From: Fictibacillus sp. BK138
Lineage (GTDB): Bacteria; Bacillota; Bacilli; Bacillales; Fictibacillaceae
Length of the DNA: 64,000 bases
Direction: 5' to 3'
Assembly (NCBI RefSeq): GCF_004216955.1
Contig: NZ_SGXL01000001.1
Span: forward strand, 1,359,034-1,423,033
Shown piece by piece: positions 27,614 through 36,427 of the stretch. A program made the position numbers and the translations under genes. Every line of letters starts with the position of its first letter. Position 1 is the stretch's first letter. The notes below the pieces were generated by a model. It saw only the letters and a list, made by a program, of their open reading frames with translations, had not been told where the DNA came from and made no database searches.

Positions 27614-28966
27614 ATGCCATCTGTTGCTTTTCATACTTTAGGCTGTAAAGTCAATCATTACGAAACAGAAGCAATCTGGCAGCTGTTTCAGTCAGAAGGC
27701 TATGAACGAACTGACTTTGACAGTTCTGCGGATGTTTATGTGATAAATACGTGTACGGTTACGAATACAGGAGACAAAAAGAGCCGGCAGGTAATTAGAC
27801 GTGCTATACGAAAAAATCCGGATGCAGTCATTTGTGTTACAGGATGCTATGCTCAAACCTCACCTGCTGAAATCATGGCTATACCTGGAGTAGATGTTGT
27901 TGTCGGTACACAAGATCGGTCCAAGATGCTTTCGTATATTCAGCAGTATCAAGAGGAAAGAATGCCTATCAATGGTGTATCCAACATCATGAAGGCCAGA
28001 GTATATGAAGAATTAGACGTACCAGCATTTACGGACAGAACTAGAGCATCTTTAAAAATTCAGGAAGGCTGCAATAATTTCTGTACTTTCTGCATCATTC
28101 CGTGGGCAAGAGGATTACTGCGTTCAAGAAAACCAGAAGATGTTCTGTCTCAAGCCCAGCAATTAGTGGATTCAGGCTATAAAGAGATCGTTCTAACGGG
28201 AATTCACACTGCAGGGTACGGCGAAGATATGAAAGATTATTCTTTTGCGAAATTGCTCCGTGATCTCGATGAAAATATTGCAGGACTCAAACGTATTCGT
28301 ATTTCATCAATTGAGGCGAGCCAGATCTCAGACGAAGTGATTGAAGTGATGGGGAATTCTGAAAAAATTGTTCCTCACCTGCATATTCCTTTACAATCAG
28401 GTTCGAATACGGTTCTACAGCGAATGAGAAGAAAATATTCTATGGAAATGTTCGGTGAACGTCTTGACAGGCTAAAAGAAGCTTTGCCAGGACTTGCCAT
28501 TACTTCTGATGTCATTGTAGGTTTTCCTGGAGAAACAGAAGAAGAATTTATGGAAACATATCATTTCATTGAAAATCATAAATTTATGGAGCTTCATGTG
28601 TTCCCATATTCAAAACGGACGGGTACACCTGCTGCTAAGATGGAAAATCAGGTTCCTGAAGACATAAAGAACGAACGTGTTCATAAATTGATTGCTCTAT
28701 CTGATCAATTAGCTAAAGAGTATGCATCTGCTTATGAAGATACGGTGGTCGAAGTCATTCCTGAAGAAGAGTTTAAGGATGAACCAGGTAAGCATTTATT
28801 TGTAGGATACACGCCAAACTACCTCAAGGTAGTCTTCGAAGGTAATGAAGACATGATTGGCAAATTAGTGAAAGTGAAAATCACACAAGCTGGGTATCCT
28901 TATAATAAAGGTATATTTGTTAAACAAGAAATGGAAGAAGTCTTAAAGCAAGCTGTATCAAGCTAA
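27614..28966 (+). CDS. mtaB: tRNA t6A37 methylthiotransferase MtaB
   Basis: A radical SAM methylthiotransferase of 450 residues (YqeV) converting t6A37 to ms2t6A37 in ANN-decoding tRNAs. The N-terminal UPF0004 domain has cluster cysteines in TLGCKVNHYE, NTCTVTNTGD and VTGCYAQT; the radical SAM motif is CNNFCTFC; a C-terminal TRAM domain follows. ATG 27614 is chosen because the SD AAGGGGTG lies just upstream; a GTG at 27605 overlaps it. It is the last gene of the heat-shock cluster. Confidence 0.94.
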   Translation: MPSVAFHTLGCKVNHYETEAIWQLFQSEGYERTDFDSSADVYVINTCTVTNTGDKKSRQVIRRAIRKNPDAVICVTGCYAQTSPAEIMAIPGVDVVVGTQDRSKMLSYIQQYQEERMPINGVSNIMKARVYEELDVPAFTDRTRASLKIQEGCNNFCTFCIIPWARGLLRSRKPEDVLSQAQQLVDSGYKEIVLTGIHTAGYGEDMKDYSFAKLLRDLDENIAGLKRIRISSIEASQISDEVIEVMGNSEKIVPHLHIPLQSGSNTVLQRMRRKYSMEMFGERLDRLKEALPGLAITSDVIVGFPGETEEEFMETYHFIENHKFMELHVFPYSKRTGTPAAKMENQVPEDIKNERVHKLIALSDQLAKEYASAYEDTVVEVIPEEEFKDEPGKHLFVGYTPNYLKVVFEGNEDMIGKLVKVKITQAGYPYNKGIFVKQEMEEVLKQAVSS

Positions 28967-28996
28967 CATCCTGGAATTCATTTCAGGATGTTTTTT
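28966..28996 (+). terminator. Terminator after mtaB
   Basis: ACATCCTG pairs with CAGGATGT and is followed by a T6 run; it closes the dnaJ-prmA-rsmE-mtaB transcript. Confidence 0.88.
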
Positions 28997-29087
28997 ATCG
29001 GGCCATATAAAAGCTGCTCGATTTATCTCAAATATTTTGGTATGATACTACGGTATTTAATTTTTAAGTTCAGAAAGGATTGTTTTT

Positions 29088-29762
29088 ATGAGCAATTTAG
29101 ACGTTGCAAGAATGATTGATCACACAGCTTTAAAAGCAGAAACTACAAAGAAAGAAATTTTGACTCTTTGTGAAGAAGCTAAAAAATATAATTTCTTTTC
29201 TGTATGTGTTAACCCTACTTGGGTTTATACAGCTTTCGAACAATTAAAAGATTCTGAAGTAGCAGTTTGTACAGTAATCGGATTCCCTCTTGGTGCAAAC
29301 ACTCCTGAAGTAAAAGCATTCGAAACGAAAAATGCTATCGAAAATGGTGCAACTGAAGTTGATATGGTAATTAACATCGGTGCTTTAAAAGATGGCAACT
29401 ACGAGCTTGTTGAACAAGACGTTCGTGCTGTCGTTGAAGCTGCAAAAGGCAAGGCGTTAACAAAGGCAATTATTGAAACTGCTCTTTTAACGGATGAAGA
29501 AAAAGTTAAAGCGTGTGAGATCGCTGTAAAAGCAGGGATTGATTTTGTTAAAACATCTACTGGATTCTCAACTGGAGGAGCTACAGCAGAAGATATTAAA
29601 TTAATGCGTGAAACTGTTGGCCCTAACATCGGTGTAAAAGCTTCAGGTGCTGTACGTGATCGTGAAACAGCCTTGGCAATGATTGAAGCAGGCGCTACAC
29701 GTATTGGAGCGAGTGCAGGAATTGCGATTGTTGAAGGCGGAACATCTACTTCTGATTATTAA
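29088..29762 (+). CDS. deoC: Deoxyribose-phosphate aldolase
   Basis: DeoC cleaves 2-deoxyribose-5-phosphate to acetaldehyde and glyceraldehyde-3-phosphate in deoxynucleoside salvage. The TIM-barrel protein has 224 residues, with [12 protein letters not shown] at the N-terminus, [11 protein letters not shown], and the Schiff-base lysine in [14 protein letters not shown]. The C-terminal [12 protein letters not shown] binds phosphate. In B. subtilis deoC lies elsewhere with nupC and pdp; here it stands alone between mtaB and rpsU, as in some other bacilli. No DeoR-type operator was identified. Confidence 0.95.
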   Translation: MSNLDVARMIDHTALKAETTKKEILTLCEEAKKYNFFSVCVNPTWVYTAFEQLKDSEVAVCTVIGFPLGANTPEVKAFETKNAIENGATEVDMVINIGALKDGNYELVEQDVRAVVEAAKGKALTKAIIETALLTDEEKVKACEIAVKAGIDFVKTSTGFSTGGATAEDIKLMRETVGPNIGVKASGAVRDRETALAMIEAGATRIGASAGIAIVEGGTSTSDY

Positions 29763-29816
29763 GCCGAGACTAAAAATAATTATTTTTACTCTCCTAAACA
29801 GCCTGTTCAAATTAAG

Positions 29817-29845
29817 TTGACCGCATGACGCGGATATATTATAAT
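29817..29845 (+). promoter_or_regulatory. SigA-type promoter of rpsU-yqeY
   Basis: TTGACC and a perfect TATAAT are separated by 17 bp, about 66 bp upstream of the rpsU start. A small stem (CTTAC/GTAAG) lies in the leader. Confidence 0.85.
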
Positions 29846-29910
29846 GGCAAAAGATATGTGACGCATTCTTACGATTTTTGTAAGGGTGGTCTGGAGGGAG
29901 GGAAATACAA

Positions 29911-30084
29911 ATGGCAGAAACACGTGTTCGCAAGAACGAATCCATTGATGATGCTCTTCGTCGTTTTAAAAGATCCGTTTCCAAAGATGGAACATTGGCT
30001 GAAGTTAAAAAGCGCAAGCATTATGAAAAGCCAAGCGTAAAGCGAAAGAAGAAGGCTGAGGCAGCAAGAAAGCGTAAGTTCTAA
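29911..30084 (+). CDS. rpsU: 30S ribosomal protein S21
   Basis: A 57-residue very basic protein ([20 protein letters not shown] at the start, [14 protein letters not shown] at the end) identical in layout to Bacillus S21. It has a strong GGAGGGAGGG SD and its own promoter. S21 joins the small subunit late, near the anti-SD end of 16S rRNA. It is followed 15 bp later by yqeY. Confidence 0.97.
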   Translation: MAETRVRKNESIDDALRRFKRSVSKDGTLAEVKKRKHYEKPSVKRKKKAEAARKRKF

Positions 30085-30098
30085 GAGAGGTGTAAGAT

Positions 30099-30542
30099 AT
30101 GAGTCTTCTTGATACATTAAATCAAGACATGAAGCAAGCGATGAAGAACAAAGATAAGCAAAAGCTTTCTGTAATTCGTATGTTGAAGGCATCTCTTCAA
30201 AATGAGGCCATCAAACATGGACGCGAATTAAATGAGGAAGAAGAGCTCACTGTGCTTGCACGCGAGATGAAACAAAGAAAAGACTCCCTCCAAGAATTCG
30301 AAAAAGCTGGCCGCGAAGATTTAGTCGCTGGTCTTCAAGATGAAATTGCTGTTCTTACGCCATATCTTCCTAAACAGTTGTCAGAAGAAGAACTTCATGA
30401 AATTGTTGCTCAAACAATTTCAGAAACTGGAGCTGCTTCTAAAGCTGACATGGGTAAAGTTATGGGTGCACTTATGCCTAAAGTTAAAGGGAAAGCCGAT
30501 GGCGGTCTCGTTAACCGTATAGTGCAGCAACAATTATCATAA
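30099..30542 (+). CDS. yqeY: YqeY, GatB/YqeY domain protein
   Basis: A 147-residue helical protein of the GatB/YqeY family. It resembles the C-terminal tRNA-binding tail of amidotransferase subunit GatB ([18 protein letters not shown], then [20 protein letters not shown] near the C-terminus). The exact role is unknown; the rpsU-yqeY pairing is widely conserved. It has an AGAGAGGTG SD. Confidence 0.93.
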   Translation: MSLLDTLNQDMKQAMKNKDKQKLSVIRMLKASLQNEAIKHGRELNEEEELTVLAREMKQRKDSLQEFEKAGREDLVAGLQDEIAVLTPYLPKQLSEEELHEIVAQTISETGAASKADMGKVMGALMPKVKGKADGGLVNRIVQQQLS

Positions 30543-30553
30543 TTGAAATTGAC

Positions 30554-30583
30554 AAACGCTCTGTATTTATACAGGGCGTTTTC
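30554..30583 (+). terminator. Terminator after yqeY
   Basis: AACGCTCTGTA pairs with TACAGGGCGTT (one G-U pair), followed by TTCTT. Confidence 0.75.
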
Positions 30584-30635
30584 TTATTGTATGGCTTTGT
30601 TCCTGTTGTTCATGGCCCTTATTTGAAAAACCTTC

Positions 30636-30932
30636 GTGAACGAGTTGATTAAAGCCAATGGTGCGAGACTGCGGCTGGAATACGTGCGGCATATCTTCGT
30701 AAGTTGGATACAATTTCACGGTACGTGTTTTTATATTTATTACACGTTCGCTCAGACTCATTTGAGTTTCGCTCAAAAACGCCGATTTACGCTCAAGATC
30801 ATCTTGTTTCGCTCAAACTGCCATTAGTTTTGCTCAAAAACTTCTCTTTTCGCTCAAATTACCTCCACCGCAACAAAATGTGCGAATATCTGAAGCGGAA
30901 ATCAGCCACTTCATTTGATAAACAACAATAAA
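30636..30932 (-). repeat. Probable degenerate inverted-repeat element, copy G, interrupted by a CGCTCA array
   Basis: The left part GAGTTGATTAAAGCCAATGG and TGCGAGACTGCGG resembles the minus-strand right end of the family (AGTTGATTGGAGTGCAAGG, TGCGAGACTCCTGCGG). The right part GAAGCGGAAATCAGCCACTT resembles its minus-strand left end (GAACGGAAATCAACTACTT). The normal core is missing and is replaced by the array described separately. The flanks are diverged, so this is a reading of partial similarity. Confidence 0.5.
30718..30856. repeat. 37-bp head plus six-copy CGCTCA array, locus 1
   Basis: The 37-bp segment at 30718-30754 is identical to one at 52591-52627. It contains ACGTGT and ACACGT as inverted arms around an AT-rich loop and ends in the first CGCTCA. 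Further motifs start at 30770, 30790, 30810, 30831 (TGCTCA) and 30851, a 20-21 bp period, each usually in the context TTTCGCTCAAA. Spacers are unrelated. The period is not a multiple of three, which argues against coding. The function is unknown. Confidence 0.8.
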
Positions 30933-31005
30933 GTACTGTCAAACCACTTTTATTGAAACTTTTTCCTCAAATTAACGTAAAATAGAAGAAGAAGGGGGGA
31001 TTTTC

Positions 31006-32334
31006 GTGAAAAGGACCCGATTGCTGATCTATACCTTATGTTTTATATGGGGTTTTTACGGTTTATTATCCACTCAGCATGTTTTTTCAGCTGGCCAAGG
31101 AAAAACCGTAACATTTATTCCTGTTGAGCATGAAGTTGAGAGAGGTCTTGAGGCTTTTTTAGAAAGAAATATAAAAAAAGCTGAAGACGATGGTACTGAC
31201 CATATCGTACTCGAAATTTATACTCCAGGCGGACGTGTAGACGCAGCTATACATATAGCAAAATTGATGAGAGAAACCGATATACCTATTACTGCGTACG
31301 TTGTGAAAAATGCCTTTTCTGCAGGTGCTTATATAGCACTTAATGCAGATGAAATCGTTATGAAACCTTCTACTACGATTGGTTCAGCCGCTGTTATAGA
31401 CAGTCAGGGAAATACAGCGGGTCAAAAGGCAGAATCAGCATGGAAGGCAGAGATGCTGGCAGCCGCAGAACTAAACGAGCGTGATCCACTATATGCAGAG
31501 GCAATGGTCGATCCTGATGTTGAAATTCCAGAGCTTGACTTAAAAAAAGGTGATCTTCTGACATTAACTGCAAGCGAAGCATTAAAAGTGGGGTATGCTG
31601 AAAAGATTGTAGAGGATCGGCAAGAACTTTTAGCCCATTTAGACCTGGAAGATGCCAAGGTTTTAGAATCGGAACCTACTTTTGCTGATAAGATAGCCCG
31701 TTTTGTAACAAATCCAGTTATCGTGCCGATACTGCTTTCTTTAGGCAGTTTAGGACTTGTACTTGAATTATACACACCTGGGTTTGGTATTGCAGGATCT
31801 ATAGGAGCGCTGTCATTATTTTTATTTTTCTATGGTCATATGATAGCTGGTTTAGCAGGCTGGGAAGCAATCATATTATTCGTGATAGGATTTATATTAA
31901 TCATAATGGAGATATTTTTGCCCGGAGGTATTATGGGCATAATTGGGGTGATCGCCATGTTAACTGGTTTGATACTTGCAGGAGGTTCTTTATCAGGAAT
32001 CCTGTTCGCGATTGCTATAGCCATTATTGTAACCATCATTGGCTCGTATTTCTTTATTCGCTCATTTGGCTATAATGGTCCGCTAAAACGTTTAGTGCTC
32101 TTTGATTCAACAAGTTCTGAAAAAGGGTACCTTTCACACAGTGAGCGTATTGATCTTACCGGGAAAACGGGAATAACTGCTACACCGTTACGGCCAGCTG
32201 GCAGTGTAAGAATTGATGACGAGTATATTGATGTTGTATCTGAAGGGTCTTTTATTGGAAAAGATGAAAAAGTTAAGATTGTAAAAGTGAGCGGCGGCCG
32301 TGTTGTAGTGAGACTGGCTGAAAATGAAGAATGA
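31006..32334 (+). CDS. yqeZ: NfeD-family membrane serine protease-like protein YqeZ
   Basis: The protein has 442 residues: a signal/anchor (about 6-28), a ClpP-class serine protease-like domain (about 35-230; [25 protein letters not shown] carries the nucleophile region and a downstream lysine is expected), four to five transmembrane helices (about 235-350), and a C-terminal OB-fold NfeD domain (about 380-442). NfeD proteins pair with flotillin or SPFH partners, and floA follows immediately. It starts at GTG 31006 behind GAAGGGGGG. In B. subtilis the yqeZ-floA-yqfB operon is controlled by the envelope-stress sigma factor W; I did not find a clear sigma-W promoter here. Confidence 0.9.
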   Translation: MKRTRLLIYTLCFIWGFYGLLSTQHVFSAGQGKTVTFIPVEHEVERGLEAFLERNIKKAEDDGTDHIVLEIYTPGGRVDAAIHIAKLMRETDIPITAYVVKNAFSAGAYIALNADEIVMKPSTTIGSAAVIDSQGNTAGQKAESAWKAEMLAAAELNERDPLYAEAMVDPDVEIPELDLKKGDLLTLTASEALKVGYAEKIVEDRQELLAHLDLEDAKVLESEPTFADKIARFVTNPVIVPILLSLGSLGLVLELYTPGFGIAGSIGALSLFLFFYGHMIAGLAGWEAIILFVIGFILIIMEIFLPGGIMGIIGVIAMLTGLILAGGSLSGILFAIAIAIIVTIIGSYFFIRSFGYNGPLKRLVLFDSTSSEKGYLSHSERIDLTGKTGITATPLRPAGSVRIDDEYIDVVSEGSFIGKDEKVKIVKVSGGRVVVRLAENEE

Positions 32335-32350
32335 ATGGAGTGTGTTGTTG

Positions 32351-33358
32351 ATGCTAGAATTTAGTTCGATTGCAAGTATTGTGATTATTGGTCTAATTGT
32401 TATTGCACTAGCAGTATTGTTTACTTTTGTTCCTGTTATGCTTTGGATATCTGCGTTGGCTGCAGGAGTAAGAGTCGGTATCTTTACCTTGGTGGGGATG
32501 AGATTAAGAAGAGTTATTCCCAATCGTGTTGTAAATCCCCTGATCAAAGCTGTTAAAGCGGGATTGGGATTAAGTACGAATCAGCTTGAGAGCCACTATC
32601 TTGCAGGAGGAAACGTTGACCGTGTAGTTAATGCGTTGATTGCTGCACACCGTGCTAACATCGAACTTAGCTTTGAAAGAGCAGCAGCGATCGATTTGGC
32701 TGGACGTGATGTGCTTGAAGCCGTACAGATGAGTGTTAATCCAAAAGTGATTGAAACACCTTTTATCGCGGGTGTAGCTTTGGATGGTATTGAAGTGAAA
32801 GCTAAAGCAAGAATCACAGTAAGAGCAAATATTGATCGTCTTGTAGGTGGTGCTGGTGAAGAAACAATCATCGCACGTGTCGGTGAAGGTATTGTTAGTA
32901 CGATCGGTTCTTCAGAAACACATAAGAAAGTACTTGAAAATCCAGATTTGATCTCACAAACGGTTCTTTCTAAAGGTTTAGATGCAGGAACAGCTTTCGA
33001 GATTCTATCCATAGATATTGCGGATATTGATATCGGAAAGAATATTGGTGCAGAACTTCAAACAGATCAAGCGATGGCAGATAAGAATATTGCGCAGGCA
33101 AAAGCAGAAGAAAGACGCGCGATGGCAGTAGCGAACGAACAAGAAATGAAGGCGAGAGTTCAGGAGATGAGAGCCAAAGTTGTGGAAGCGGAAGCCGAAG
33201 TACCAATGGCTTTAGCAGAAGCACTCCGTTCGGGTAACATGGGCTTTATGGATTATATGAATATGAAAAATATCATGGCAGATACAACGATGCGTGAATC
33301 CATCAGCAAATCATCAAATCCTGAAAAAGATAATGATGATAAAGGACGGAAATTATAA
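32351..33358 (+). CDS. floA: Flotillin-like protein FloA
   Basis: A membrane scaffold organising functional membrane microdomains. It has 335 residues, with an N-terminal hydrophobic hairpin (about 5-45), the near-invariant [40 protein letters not shown] and [17 protein letters not shown] segments, and a Glu/Ala-rich C-terminal coiled coil. ATG 32351 is preferred; TTG codons at 32345 and 32348 sit closer to the GGAG SD (32337-32340) and cannot be excluded. It is translated directly after yqeZ. Confidence 0.95.
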   Translation: MLEFSSIASIVIIGLIVIALAVLFTFVPVMLWISALAAGVRVGIFTLVGMRLRRVIPNRVVNPLIKAVKAGLGLSTNQLESHYLAGGNVDRVVNALIAAHRANIELSFERAAAIDLAGRDVLEAVQMSVNPKVIETPFIAGVALDGIEVKAKARITVRANIDRLVGGAGEETIIARVGEGIVSTIGSSETHKKVLENPDLISQTVLSKGLDAGTAFEILSIDIADIDIGKNIGAELQTDQAMADKNIAQAKAEERRAMAVANEQEMKARVQEMRAKVVEAEAEVPMALAEALRSGNMGFMDYMNMKNIMADTTMRESISKSSNPEKDNDDKGRKL

Positions 33359-33360
33359 TC

Positions 33361-33783
33361 ATGAATATCGTTGAAGCGATTATTGATATTCTGATAGCAA
33401 ATATCGCTTTTGTCATTATTATCGCTGGCGGATTATACAGCTTCTTTAAAAGATTGAATGATACTAAGAATACAAATAGACCTGCTCCTGTAAAGAGAAC
33501 GAATGAGCAGCCCAAACAACAGGCTTCTCCATTTGGAGTTCCGAGTGCATCTGTTAGTCAGCCTGAAAGAGAGGTTGCGATCTCACCGGAAAAGAAACCC
33601 GACAGAAAAGAAGCGATCAGTAAGAGATATGAGGATTTAAAGCATAAAAACAACTCAAATCGTTATCAGGATAAAGAAGAAGCTATTCTAGGCAGCTTTA
33701 AAGCAGACCAAAAAGAACTTCAAAAAGCAGTAATCTGGTCAGAAATTCTTTCAAAACCAAAAGCATTGCAAAAACGATTGTAA
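33361..33783 (+). CDS. Small membrane protein in the yqfB position
   Basis: A 140-residue protein with one N-terminal transmembrane helix (about 8-28, IDILIANIAFVIIIAGGLYSFF) followed by a charged, disordered, Lys/Pro/Gln-rich tail and a short conserved-looking end (EEAILGSFKADQKELQKAVIWSEILSKPKA). It starts 2 bases after the floA stop and is surely cotranscribed. It occupies the place of B. subtilis yqfB; I do not recognise a domain. A role with FloA/NfeD is inferred from context only. Confidence 0.7.
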   Translation: MNIVEAIIDILIANIAFVIIIAGGLYSFFKRLNDTKNTNRPAPVKRTNEQPKQQASPFGVPSASVSQPEREVAISPEKKPDRKEAISKRYEDLKHKNNSNRYQDKEEAILGSFKADQKELQKAVIWSEILSKPKALQKRL

Positions 33784-33813
33784 CTAAAAGCATACAAAGA
33801 AAAGTGATAGTTT

Positions 33814-33853
33814 ACCCCCTTCTCTCATAAAAATGGAGAGAGGGGGTTTTTTT
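33814..33853 (+). terminator. Terminator hairpin that contains the yqfC ribosome binding site
   Basis: ACCCCCTTCTCTC pairs with GAGAGAGGGGGT (one bulged T), followed by a T run. The 3' arm contains AGGGGG (33841-33846), exactly 7 nt before the yqfC ATG. The hairpin can end the floA operon, and in any transcript that includes it, it would also hide the yqfC SD. Confidence 0.8.
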
Positions 33854-34135
33854 ATGGGAAAATTGCGGCAGCAAGTAAGCAAATGGATGATGCAGAATCT
33901 TGAGTTACCAGCAGACGTAGTAATGGATTTACCCCGGATCACGATGATTGGACAACTACACATTTATATAGAAAATCATAGGGGCGTAAAAGCTTTTTCT
34001 AATGAACAGCTTAAGCTCAAATTGAAACAGGGCACTCTCGTCATTTCCGGAAGAGAATTTGTCATTAAAACCATTCTTCCAGAAGAGATTCTTTTAGAAG
34101 GAACGATCTCTTCAGTGGATTTTGAAAACGATTAA
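33854..34135 (+). CDS. yqfC: Sporulation protein YqfC
   Basis: A 93-residue protein of the YabP/YqfC family with the conserved DVVMDLPRITMIGQLHIYIENHRG and GREFVIKTILPEEILLEGTI. In B. subtilis yqfC-yqfD is transcribed in the mother cell by sigma-E. ATG 33854 gives MGKLRQQVSKW; the SD AGGGGG lies in the 3' arm of a terminator-like hairpin. A sigma-E -10-like CATACAAA occurs at 33791 without a convincing -35. Confidence 0.92.
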   Translation: MGKLRQQVSKWMMQNLELPADVVMDLPRITMIGQLHIYIENHRGVKAFSNEQLKLKLKQGTLVISGREFVIKTILPEEILLEGTISSVDFEND

Positions 34136-34161
34136 AAGTATAAAGGATATGGAGGGAGAAA

Positions 34162-35355
34162 ATGAAAAGCAAATGGAACAACAATTTAAAAGGATATGTG
34201 CGAATTGAAATTATTGGACAAGAGTCCAGCTCTTTCATCAACACTTGTATCCAGTCAGGAATACAAATTTGGGACATCAAACCTATCGATGGTGATCGAG
34301 TACATGTTTCAATATCCGTTCCTGATGTCCAGAGAGCAAAAGCTATTTTAAAACAAAATAAGCTAAAAATTAGAATTAAGGAAAAAAAGGGGACCCCTTT
34401 TCTGATTAAAAAAATGTGGAAGAGAAATGGTTTTATACTGGGCATAGTCTCATTTATTTTCATTCTGTTTTTATTATCTAATATGATTTGGAATATTAAT
34501 GTCATCGGGGCAAATCCTAAAACTGAATATGAACTAAGAAAAGCTGCATTAGAAATAGGTGTTAAAAAAGGTAAGTTTATTTTTTTGCTGCCGAATGTAA
34601 GAGAAATCCAAAGACAGCTAACGGAAAAAATGGGAAACGTCACTTGGATCGGTGTGACACAACACGGAACATCCTATCGATTTGAAGTCGTAGAAAAAGA
34701 GATACCGAAGGAAAAACAAATTACAGGTCCGAGACATCTCGTTGCTACAAAGCAAGCCGTTATCCATTCTTTATTCGTTGAAAAAGGACAACCAGTTGTA
34801 ACTGTAAATGATTATGTTCAAAAGGGAACTTTATTGGTGTCAGGATATATCGGAAAAGAAAAAAAACCGGAATTAGTAAGTGCAAAAGGAGAGATTTTTG
34901 GTGAAGTCTGGTATGAAACCAAGGTGGAGATCCCTTTAAATACTTCGTTTCAAACATACACAGGCAAATTTGAAAATAGGCATTATGTTTCTTTATTTGG
35001 TTTAGATATTCCGATTTATGGATTTTCCGATGGAGAATTTCAGGATAAAACGGAAACACTAAACGAAAGCCCTCTTTATTTGGCTAAGTGGAAGATGCCC
35101 GTTTCTTATATAAAAAAAGAGATCCGAGAAACCGACGGGGTAAAGCGATCTTACACGAAAGCAGAAGCGATAGAAGTTGGAAAAGAGATGGCTAAAAAAG
35201 AATTACTTAAAAAACTGCCTGAAGATGCAAAAATTAAAGGTGAAAAAGTTTGGCAACAAAAGGTCTCGAATGGTAAAGTAAAATTAACGATGCTCTACCA
35301 AGTAATTGAAAATATTGCATCTGAACAACCTATACCTATCCAACAAGGAGAATGA
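34162..35355 (+). CDS. yqfD: Sporulation protein YqfD
   Basis: A 397-residue membrane protein: an N-terminal soluble domain (about 1-88), one transmembrane helix (about 93-112, FILGIVSFIFILFLLSNMIW) and a large extracytoplasmic domain. KWNNNLKGYVRIEI, WIGVTQHGTSYRFEVVEK and PRHLVATKQAVIHSLFVEKGQPVV fit the YqfD family, a sigma-E-dependent sporulation protein. It follows yqfC by 26 bp with a GGAGGGAG SD and overlaps phoH by 4 bases (ATGA). Confidence 0.93.
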   Translation: MKSKWNNNLKGYVRIEIIGQESSSFINTCIQSGIQIWDIKPIDGDRVHVSISVPDVQRAKAILKQNKLKIRIKEKKGTPFLIKKMWKRNGFILGIVSFIFILFLLSNMIWNINVIGANPKTEYELRKAALEIGVKKGKFIFLLPNVREIQRQLTEKMGNVTWIGVTQHGTSYRFEVVEKEIPKEKQITGPRHLVATKQAVIHSLFVEKGQPVVTVNDYVQKGTLLVSGYIGKEKKPELVSAKGEIFGEVWYETKVEIPLNTSFQTYTGKFENRHYVSLFGLDIPIYGFSDGEFQDKTETLNESPLYLAKWKMPVSYIKKEIRETDGVKRSYTKAEAIEVGKEMAKKELLKKLPEDAKIKGEKVWQQKVSNGKVKLTMLYQVIENIASEQPIPIQQGE

Positions 35356-36323
35356 GTAGTTTGTCAGAAACGAAAAGACTTAATTCATTACAACTTGAAA
35401 ATACAACAGAAGCCGCATCACTTTTTGGGCCGAACGATGCCTTTTTAAAGGTTATTGAACATAAGCTCAACGTAGGTATTGTCACCCGGGGAGAAGAAAT
35501 TTTAGTAACAGGGGAGCTAGCGAAAGCTGAGATGGTCGAGGAAACGCTTTCTGTGTTATTGAAATTAGTGCGCAAAGGCATAAAAATATCTGAGAGAGAT
35601 ATTGTTTATGCCGTTCAACTCGCAGAAAAGAACATGCTGGATGAATTAAGTGAGTTATATGAAGAAGATATAGCAGTTACGGCTAAAGGTAAGCCGATTC
35701 GCGTTAAAACGCTTGGGCAGAGGCATTATGTTCAATCCATGAGAAAACGTGACCTGGTATTTGGCATTGGACCAGCCGGAACGGGTAAAACCTATCTTGC
35801 AGTCGTCATGGCAGTGAATGCCTTAAAAGACGGCCGGATTAAAAAAATTGTTCTTACACGTCCTGCAGTGGAAGCTGGTGAAAGCTTAGGATTTTTACCA
35901 GGAGATTTAAAAGAAAAAGTCGATCCTTACTTACGCCCGCTCTATGACGCGCTTCATGATCTTCTTGGGGCAGAACATACGGAGAGACTCATCGAACGGG
36001 GAACGATTGAAATAGCACCCTTAGCATACATGAGAGGCCGTACCTTGGATGAAAGCTTCGTCATTTTAGATGAGGCACAAAATACATCCCCTGAACAAAT
36101 GAAAATGTTCCTGACACGTCTGGGATTTGGATCTAAAATGGTGATTACTGGTGACCTTACACAGATTGATCTGCCAAGAGGAAAAGAGTCTGGATTAAAA
36201 GTAACCGAGAAAAGACTAGAAGGCGTTAATGGCATTGATTTTATATACTTAAAACAATTAGATGTGGTAAGACATCCGCTCGTTCAGCGGATTATTGAAG
36301 CATATGAAACATATGATAAATAA
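35352..36323 (+). CDS. phoH: PhoH-like ATPase
   Basis: A cytoplasmic P-loop protein of 323 residues. The Walker A motif is GPAGTGKTYLA, Walker B is FVILDEAQNTSPEQMKM, and TRPAVEAGESLGFLPGDLKEK is characteristic of the PhoH family; an N-terminal KH-like region precedes them. PhoH proteins are thought to act in RNA metabolism, and the neighbours ybeY and era support that. The ATG overlaps the yqfD stop. Confidence 0.94.
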   Translation: MSSLSETKRLNSLQLENTTEAASLFGPNDAFLKVIEHKLNVGIVTRGEEILVTGELAKAEMVEETLSVLLKLVRKGIKISERDIVYAVQLAEKNMLDELSELYEEDIAVTAKGKPIRVKTLGQRHYVQSMRKRDLVFGIGPAGTGKTYLAVVMAVNALKDGRIKKIVLTRPAVEAGESLGFLPGDLKEKVDPYLRPLYDALHDLLGAEHTERLIERGTIEIAPLAYMRGRTLDESFVILDEAQNTSPEQMKMFLTRLGFGSKMVITGDLTQIDLPRGKESGLKVTEKRLEGVNGIDFIYLKQLDVVRHPLVQRIIEAYETYDK

Positions 36324-36352
36324 GGACTCCTGTTTCAGGAGCCCTTTTTTAC
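36323..36352 (+). terminator. Terminator after phoH
   Basis: CTCCTG pairs with CAGGAG with flanking GG/CC, followed by a T6 run. Confidence 0.85.
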
Positions 36353-36427
36353 TTTTTAATAAGTACCATATTTGTCCAACTTTTGCTAAGATTAGTATAG
36401 GATTCACAGTTTAGGGAGTGGTAGCGT

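Noticed and set aside
30749-30856. CRISPR array
   Set aside because: The repeated unit is only 6-8 bases with a 20-bp period, far shorter than CRISPR repeats and spacers, and no cas genes are near.
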